DNA from: Marinomonas pontica
Lineage (GTDB): Bacteria > Pseudomonadota > Gammaproteobacteria > Pseudomonadales > Marinomonadaceae
Direction: 5' to 3'
Assembly: GCF_026191375.1 (NCBI RefSeq)
Contig: NZ_JAODTL010000040.1
Span: 20,297-84,296, forward strand
Length of the DNA stretch: 64,000 nucleotides
Of the stretch, positions 59,450-64,000 are shown piece by piece. Numbering within the stretch: position 1 is the first letter of the stretch; each line of letters starts with the position of its first letter. The notes under the pieces are model-generated. The model was not told the DNA's origin. It saw only the letters and a program-made list of their open reading frames with translations, and did not search any database. The translations under genes and the position numbers were made by a program.

Positions 59450-60448
59450 ATGGCGGCTTTTGGTAGCGTGTTTATGCCTAAGATGGCATTGGCAACATTC
59501 GAAAATAATCAATGGAGTGAAGCAAGTATTGTTGGATCGGACAGCATTCAATTGCATCCTGGTGCGCATGTTTTACATTACTCAAGTACTTGCTTTGAAG
59601 GGTTGAAAGCCTTTCGCCACGAAGATGGCAGCGTGCACGTGTTTCGAATGGACCAAAACATTAAGCGTCTAGCACAAAGCAGCCGTTTGTTGTCTCTACC
59701 TACGTTAGATGAAGAGCAAGTGGCTAAAATGATTTTAGATGTGGTTGCTGAATACGGCAGCGATGTTCCTGAGCCACCAGGTTCTATGTACATTCGTCCT
59801 ACTCATATTGGAACCGAAGCCGCAGTAGGTAAAGCGGCTGCGCCAACGGCAACGTCTATGCTGTATGTATTGTTGTCTCCAGTGGGAGATTACTTCACGG
59901 GCGGTGCAAAAGCGCTTCGTCTTCTATTGGATGAAACCGGCATGCGTTGTGCGCCACACATGGGTATGATCAAAAGCGGCGGCAACTACGCCAGTGCGTT
60001 GGGTCCTATGATGAAGGCGAAAGCAGAAGTTCAAGCGGATCAAATTTTGTTCTGTCCAAACGGCGACGTACAAGAAACCGGCGCAGCAAACTTTTTGTTG
60101 ATCGACGGGAACGAAATCATCACCAAAGGGTTGGATTCCTCTTTCCTACACGGTGTGACACGTTCTTCTATTTTAACCCTTGCGGCCGATTTAGGCATGA
60201 CTGTGACAGAGCGTGACTTGACGGTAACTGAGTTGCTAGAACGCTCAGCTAAGCCTGAGGTCGAAGCGGTTCTGTCTGGTACGGCAGCGGTATTAACGTC
60301 TGTGGGTACGTTTATTCATAACGATAAAGAGTACAAAGTGGGCACTGGCGAGCCAGGACCTACCGCACAAAAACTTCGCCAAGCATTGAATGATATTCAA
60401 TGGGGCAAAGCAGAAGACAATCACAACTGGCTAACAAAAGTGTGCTAA
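59450..60448 (+). CDS. ilvE: Branched-chain amino acid aminotransferase
   Basis: PLP-dependent (fold type IV) transaminase for Leu, Ile and Val. The 332-residue protein resembles the type II (eukaryotic-like) BCAT: LHYSSTCFEGLKAFR, MYIRPTHIGTE, catalytic Lys in GMIKSGGNYA, and QETGAANFLLI. Stands alone with a strong terminator after it. Confidence 0.93.
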   Translation: MAAFGSVFMPKMALATFENNQWSEASIVGSDSIQLHPGAHVLHYSSTCFEGLKAFRHEDGSVHVFRMDQNIKRLAQSSRLLSLPTLDEEQVAKMILDVVAEYGSDVPEPPGSMYIRPTHIGTEAAVGKAAAPTATSMLYVLLSPVGDYFTGGAKALRLLLDETGMRCAPHMGMIKSGGNYASALGPMMKAKAEVQADQILFCPNGDVQETGAANFLLIDGNEIITKGLDSSFLHGVTRSSILTLAADLGMTVTERDLTVTELLERSAKPEVEAVLSGTAAVLTSVGTFIHNDKEYKVGTGEPGPTAQKLRQALNDIQWGKAEDNHNWLTKVC

Positions 60449-60480
60449 GTGTTCTGTCGTTAAGTTGTTCTAGAAAGACG

Positions 60481-60517
60481 AAAAAAGGGTTAAAGCTAAG
60501 TGCTTTAACCCTTTTTT
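60481..60517 (+). terminator. Terminator of ilvE
   Basis: Perfect 16-bp arms (60481-60496 with 60502-60517), loop TAAGT, T-rich end. Confidence 0.92.
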
Positions 60518-60555
60518 ATGGCCTTCAACACGGACGGACTTTAAACCATGCTGTG

Positions 60556-61080
60556 CTAGAAGCTCAACCGAGCTGTTGCCGACATAATGTTGTAGGTGTC
60601 TGCCACGGCATAGTTTCCTGACACAGAGAAGTTTTGCGTTAAATAATAGCCTAATGATAGTTTGGTATTGTCTAGGCCATCTTGGTCTGAGTACATAGTA
60701 TGCGACAACCTCACTTCAAGACGATCTGAAATGGTGCTGTTTATGCCCACTCTAAAACTGATATCCGAATCGGTATTGCCTTCGTAGTCGTTGTAATGAA
60801 CCAGCCCATAGATATTGCTGGCACTGCCAATGCCAATAGAAGCCCCGATGCCTAATTTCAAAATATTGGAATCGTTTAAGTCGATAGACTCTATTGAAAT
60901 GAGCGGAAGAATGGGTGTTTCAATTGAGGCGGTAAAAGCAGAATAATCACCGCTGCTAGAACTGGAGTCATAGTCTACGGTGCCTATGGAATAATCCACG
61001 TAGGTCATTGAAGAAGCATTTGCATTCATGGATAGGCATATTGCCGTTGCCGCAATTCCTGCTGCCATTATTCTTTTCAT
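60556..61080 (-). CDS. Outer-membrane beta-barrel protein
   Basis: A 174-residue protein with a signal peptide (cleavage after NANA) and alternating strands rich in Gly, Tyr and Ser, ending in Phe (ATARLSF), as in small outer-membrane barrels. A Ser-rich run near the start (YDSSSSSGDYSAF) is unusual. No family recognised. Confidence 0.7.
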   Translation of the reverse strand: MKRIMAAGIAATAICLSMNANASSMTYVDYSIGTVDYDSSSSSGDYSAFTASIETPILPLISIESIDLNDSNILKLGIGASIGIGSASNIYGLVHYNDYEGNTDSDISFRVGINSTISDRLEVRLSHTMYSDQDGLDNTKLSLGYYLTQNFSVSGNYAVADTYNIMSATARLSF

Positions 61081-61302
61081 GATTTTCTCCGTTAATTGAA
61101 TAAATGAGAATGAGTATCAAGTTTGAGTTTTTTCCTTACCTTTACCCAATCGGTTGGTTTCGGGTGAAGTTTAATCAAAAAAGTGTAAAGTTTTTGCGGC
61201 TCTGAGCGTATTTTTCGCTAGGGTGATGATATAAAAGACATTCTACTAAACGAAATGTTGTGGTGAGCGCATGTTGGCTCTTTCCAGTAAAAAGAAGGTT
61301 TT

Positions 61303-61581
61303 ATGAAAGAAACAATGAGAAAACTCTGTGCGCCAGTGTTGAGCATGTTCGAATCGGGTGATGGTGAATACGAATATAAACAGTCTCATCGTACCATTCT
61401 GATTGTATTGGGGCTGCTTTGTTTGGTGATCGGCTCGGCCTCTGTTGCTGTGACTCTGGTGACAGGCGAACCTGCGGGGGTGATTCCTATCTTGTTGTTT
61501 ATGCTGACGGGGTTGGTGTGTGAAATCGTTGGTTTGCTTGGCTCAGATCGCGCCGTTGCTCGAATCTGGAAGCGCAGTTAA
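61303..61581 (+). CDS. Small membrane protein of unknown function
   Basis: A 92-residue protein with two hydrophobic helices (about residues 30-50 and 57-78) and a basic end. AAGAAGG precedes the ATG. I do not recognise a family. Confidence 0.65.
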   Translation: MKETMRKLCAPVLSMFESGDGEYEYKQSHRTILIVLGLLCLVIGSASVAVTLVTGEPAGVIPILLFMLTGLVCEIVGLLGSDRAVARIWKRS

Positions 61582-61609
61582 GCCTTCTGATTTCGATGTG
61601 GACTAAACG

Positions 61610-61634
61610 AAAAAACGGCCATCAGGCCGTTTTT
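61610..61634. terminator. Bidirectional terminator between the gene at 61303 and cpxP
   Basis: AAAAACGGCC (61611-61620) pairs with GGCCGTTTTT (61625-61634). T-rich on both strands, fitting two convergent genes. Confidence 0.9.
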
Positions 61635-61649
61635 GTTGTATAAGGTGGA

Positions 61650-62159
61650 TTATTTACGATCTTTGCCTTTGTGACGCGGCTTATCATCACCGCAATCTTC
61701 TTGTTGTTCTTTCTGTAGTTCAACGAATTTTGCTTTTTGCTCTGGCGTTAAAATACTTAGCATTTTGTGTTGTTTGCTGAGCATGTCTACTTGGCGTTCT
61801 ACTTGTTGGTTAGAAAACTCTTGTGCAATCGCCGTTGCTTTCGCTGGGTCAAATTTGTCTGCCATCAACAGGGCGTTGATTTTATTAGCCCGTTCGTCTC
61901 GCATTTCATCGCGTTGTTCTGCATTGTCTTCAAAACGTTGTTTCATTTCGTCTTTACTGGCTTGGCGAAGCGTTTTGAACTGGTCTTTTTGTGCGTCGGT
62001 TAGATCCAACTCTTTCATCATGCCACGGTCAAAACCCGGTCCAGGGCGGCACTCTTCATGTGACCCTCTGTGGTCTTTCCCACCGAAAGCAAATGCATTA
62101 GAGCTGATGACTAGAGGCAAAACAACAGACGCTAAAATCAATTTTTTGGACATTTTCAT
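61650..62159 (-). CDS. cpxP: CpxP/Spy-family periplasmic protein
   Basis: Periplasmic chaperone-like protein of the Spy/CpxP family, 169 residues. A signal peptide (ending AFA) precedes the helical part with two LTxxQ motifs (DLTDAQKDQFKTLRQ, ILTPEQKAKFVELQ). CpxP restrains the Cpx sensor until misfolded protein appears. Divergent from cpxRA, with CpxR boxes between, which supports CpxP over Spy. Confidence 0.87.
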   Translation of the reverse strand: MKMSKKLILASVVLPLVISSNAFAFGGKDHRGSHEECRPGPGFDRGMMKELDLTDAQKDQFKTLRQASKDEMKQRFEDNAEQRDEMRDERANKINALLMADKFDPAKATAIAQEFSNQQVERQVDMLSKQHKMLSILTPEQKAKFVELQKEQQEDCGDDKPRHKGKDRK

Positions 62160-62238
62160 AGTCTTTTCCTTCCAAATTGGTTGGGGGGTAGTGTTATTAA
62201 ATACTGCGCTCTGAACGCATAGGGGTAGAATAGAGCTT

Positions 62239-62279
62239 GTAAAGTAAAGTGACGTCTTTGGAAGGTAAAGTATCGTAAA
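62239..62279 (+). promoter_or_regulatory. CpxR-binding boxes between cpxP and cpxR
   Basis: GTAAA-GTATC-GTAAA at 62265-62279 is a perfect CpxR box (GTAAA, 5 bases, GTAAA). A second GTAAAGTAAA lies at 62239-62248 with no spacer. They sit between the divergent cpxP and cpxRA. Confidence 0.85.
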
Positions 62280-62356
62280 GGCTACGTCGTAAGCGGTTTT
62301 TCAACGTAAAATACGATTTATCGATTTGTTTATTACTCTGGTTTTAGGAATGTCTC

Positions 62357-63043
62357 ATGCCTCATATTTTAATCATTGATGACGATATTGAATTGAGTGA
62401 TTTGCTCAAGGAAGTTTTGTCTTTTGAAAATTGCGCGGTGTCAGTGGCTTATGATGGCGTGGAAGGGCTGGCAGCGATGAGCGACAGCGTGGATCTGGTT
62501 TTGCTTGACGTGATGATGCCTAAATTAAACGGCTTTGAAACACTGAAGCAATTACGAGAAAAGTGGGACGTCCCAGTGTTGATGTTGACCGCCAAAGGCG
62601 AAGAGATTGATCGTGTGGTTGGGTTAGAGTTAGGCGCCGATGATTACTTGCCTAAGCCATTTAGCGAACGCGAATTGTTGGCACGTATCCGAGCCATTCT
62701 TCGAAGAACGCAAGCCAGTAACGGGCAAGCGCAAAACGATTTTGTAGCATACCGAGACGTTAAGTTGTACCCAGGGCGATTAGAAGCCTTTTGCAACGGC
62801 GATGTATTGGATTTAACCAGTACTGAGTTTGCGCTGCTGCATTATTTCTTGCTCCATCCAGGAAAAGTATTGACCAAAGAGGAGCTGAGTTTGGACGTAT
62901 TGGGCAAGCGCTTGGCAGCATTTGACCGAGCCATTGATATGCATGTTTCTAATTTGCGAAAAAAACTGCCGGATTGGCCAAGTGGTAAGCCGCGCATTAA
63001 GACATTGCGTGGTCGCGGTTATTTGCTGGTGGAGGGCGAATAA
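62357..63043 (+). CDS. cpxR: Response regulator CpxR
   Basis: OmpR-type regulator of envelope stress. The 228-residue protein has a receiver with DDD near the N-terminus, phosphorylated Asp in LVLLDVMMP and Lys in LPKPFSER, and a winged helix-turn-helix (FDRAIDMHVSNLRKKL, IKTLRGRGYLL). It overlaps cpxA by one base (TAATG). Probably autoregulated through the CpxR box upstream. Confidence 0.95.
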   Translation: MPHILIIDDDIELSDLLKEVLSFENCAVSVAYDGVEGLAAMSDSVDLVLLDVMMPKLNGFETLKQLREKWDVPVLMLTAKGEEIDRVVGLELGADDYLPKPFSERELLARIRAILRRTQASNGQAQNDFVAYRDVKLYPGRLEAFCNGDVLDLTSTEFALLHYFLLHPGKVLTKEELSLDVLGKRLAAFDRAIDMHVSNLRKKLPDWPSGKPRIKTLRGRGYLLVEGE

Positions 63044-64000
63044 TGAAGTTGCCTAAAATAACCAGCCTGTACGGGCGTATTTTTGCGATTTTCTGGTTCA
63101 CTATGTTTTTGGTGGTGCTGGTGGTATTGGCTTTACCGCACTTTGATCCGCGAAAAAGTCGTGATATTGACCCGCCTCATTACGAGCAAATGTTGCAAAT
63201 ACGAGATCGTGCAGAGCAGATTTTTGCTTCGGCTCCAGATTTGGCATCCGTATTGATGAGTCTAGAAGGGCGTTCTCATCGAGGTGATGACAAAAATAAA
63301 TTAAGTTTATTTATTACCGATTTAGACGGAAACATTCTGACGTCTGAGCGTCGTCCTGATTTTTCATTTAAGGCGCTGCGTAACTTTACCACCACGATTG
63401 AAAACCCTAACAACCCGCAACAAAAACTGTATGGCAAAATGATGATTTCAGGGCCACTTCCTGTGCGATTGGCCAATCAAGATTACTTTTTGTACATCGG
63501 TACTCGTTGGGGCGAGCCACCTAATTTCTTGTTGCAGCTGTTTGATCATCCGTTTCGTTTATTGTTGGCTGTTATGTTGGTGAGTACGCCGTTGTTGCTC
63601 TGGCTAGCGTGGGCACTGAGTCAGCCTGCAAGACGTTTAGAGCGCGCCGCACAACGTGTGGCGAAAGGGGTGTTTGAAATCGATCCAGAATTAGAGAAGG
63701 GCACATCTGAATTCCGCCAAGCGGGCGCCAGTTTTAACCAAATGGTTGAAGCGGTGAATATGATGATTTCTCGCCAGCAACGCTTGTTGTCGGATATTTC
63801 TCATGAGTTACGATCTCCATTAACGCGACTGAGAATGGCGCAGGCGTTAGCAAACAGAAAATTGGGAGATAGTCCAGACTTGGCACGCATTGATACAGAA
63901 GCCCAACGACTTGAGCAAATGATTGGCAAGCTGCTGGAATTGTCCAGCGTGCAAGTAGACAGTCATTTAAATAGAGAAGCTCAACCTTTATCGAGCTTGT
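63043..64000 (+). CDS. cpxA: Sensor histidine kinase CpxA (partial)
   Basis: The first 319 residues of the Cpx sensor; the gene runs off the window. Visible: an N-terminal helix (about residues 12-32), a periplasmic sensor, a second helix (about 166-188), a HAMP segment (SQPARRLERAAQRVAKGVFE) and the phosphoacceptor His in SDISHELRSPLTRLRMA. The ATPase domain lies beyond. Confidence 0.93.
   Translation, partial: MKLPKITSLYGRIFAIFWFTMFLVVLVVLALPHFDPRKSRDIDPPHYEQMLQIRDRAEQIFASAPDLASVLMSLEGRSHRGDDKNKLSLFITDLDGNILTSERRPDFSFKALRNFTTTIENPNNPQQKLYGKMMISGPLPVRLANQDYFLYIGTRWGEPPNFLLQLFDHPFRLLLAVMLVSTPLLLWLAWALSQPARRLERAAQRVAKGVFEIDPELEKGTSEFRQAGASFNQMVEAVNMMISRQQRLLSDISHELRSPLTRLRMAQALANRKLGDSPDLARIDTEAQRLEQMIGKLLELSSVQVDSHLNREAQPLSSL

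Overview
The window looks like chromosomal DNA of a marine gammaproteobacterium, most likely Marinomonas or a close Oceanospirillales relative. This is an inference from moderate GC content, a complete rnfABCDGE-nth cluster, MotY (polar-flagellum T-ring), cytochrome bd with CydDC, an OlsF-type ornithine-lipid synthase and a Cpx envelope-stress locus. No rRNA, tRNA, integrase, transposase or CRISPR array was found.

Layout. 1-9.3 kb: a KefB-like antiporter, hemG, rsgA, aguA, a small repeat-rich lipoprotein with a good sigma-54 promoter beside a sigma-54 activator with a degenerate receiver, two unknown proteins, a eukaryotic-type HisA and arfB. 9.4-16 kb: GNAT and DUF1289 genes, then a tight seven-gene operon (DedA, ATP-grasp, DinB-like, NRDE/TANGO2, YHS, DoxX-like, OlsF) that looks like an envelope or lipid module. 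17.2-23.5 kb: cydABX-cydDC. 23.5-24.9 kb: an inserted segment carrying a toxin-antitoxin pair; the last codons of cydC recur, with synonymous changes, at its far edge. 25-43 kb: mostly housekeeping genes (trxC, trhP-yfhL, TonB receptor, DUF748, rnt, motY, argG, ribokinase, nucleoside hydrolase, an omega-aminotransferase, nth). 43.7-50.2 kb: rnf operon, with tandem 49-bp repeats between rnfE and nth and a long repeat-expanded RnfC tail. 50.5-54.5 kb: metG, apbC, dcd. 54.5-55.7 kb: a type III toxin-antitoxin locus (RNA repeats, terminator, ToxN-superfamily toxin) lying between oppositely oriented copies of a dispersed hairpin repeat. 55.8-64 kb: NUDIX, DUF533, DUF1499, DUF1294, a PAS-GGDEF cyclase, ilvE, an outer-membrane protein and the divergent cpxP / cpxRA locus with a perfect CpxR box.

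Caution on sequence quality. At least ten conserved genes (kefB, rsgA, the sigma-54 regulator, dedA, dinB-like, TonB receptor, rnfD, rnfA, apbC, nudix) are broken by one- or two-base indels, mostly in homopolymer runs. So many lesions in housekeeping genes suggest sequencing errors rather than decay, so I give each as one frameshifted CDS.
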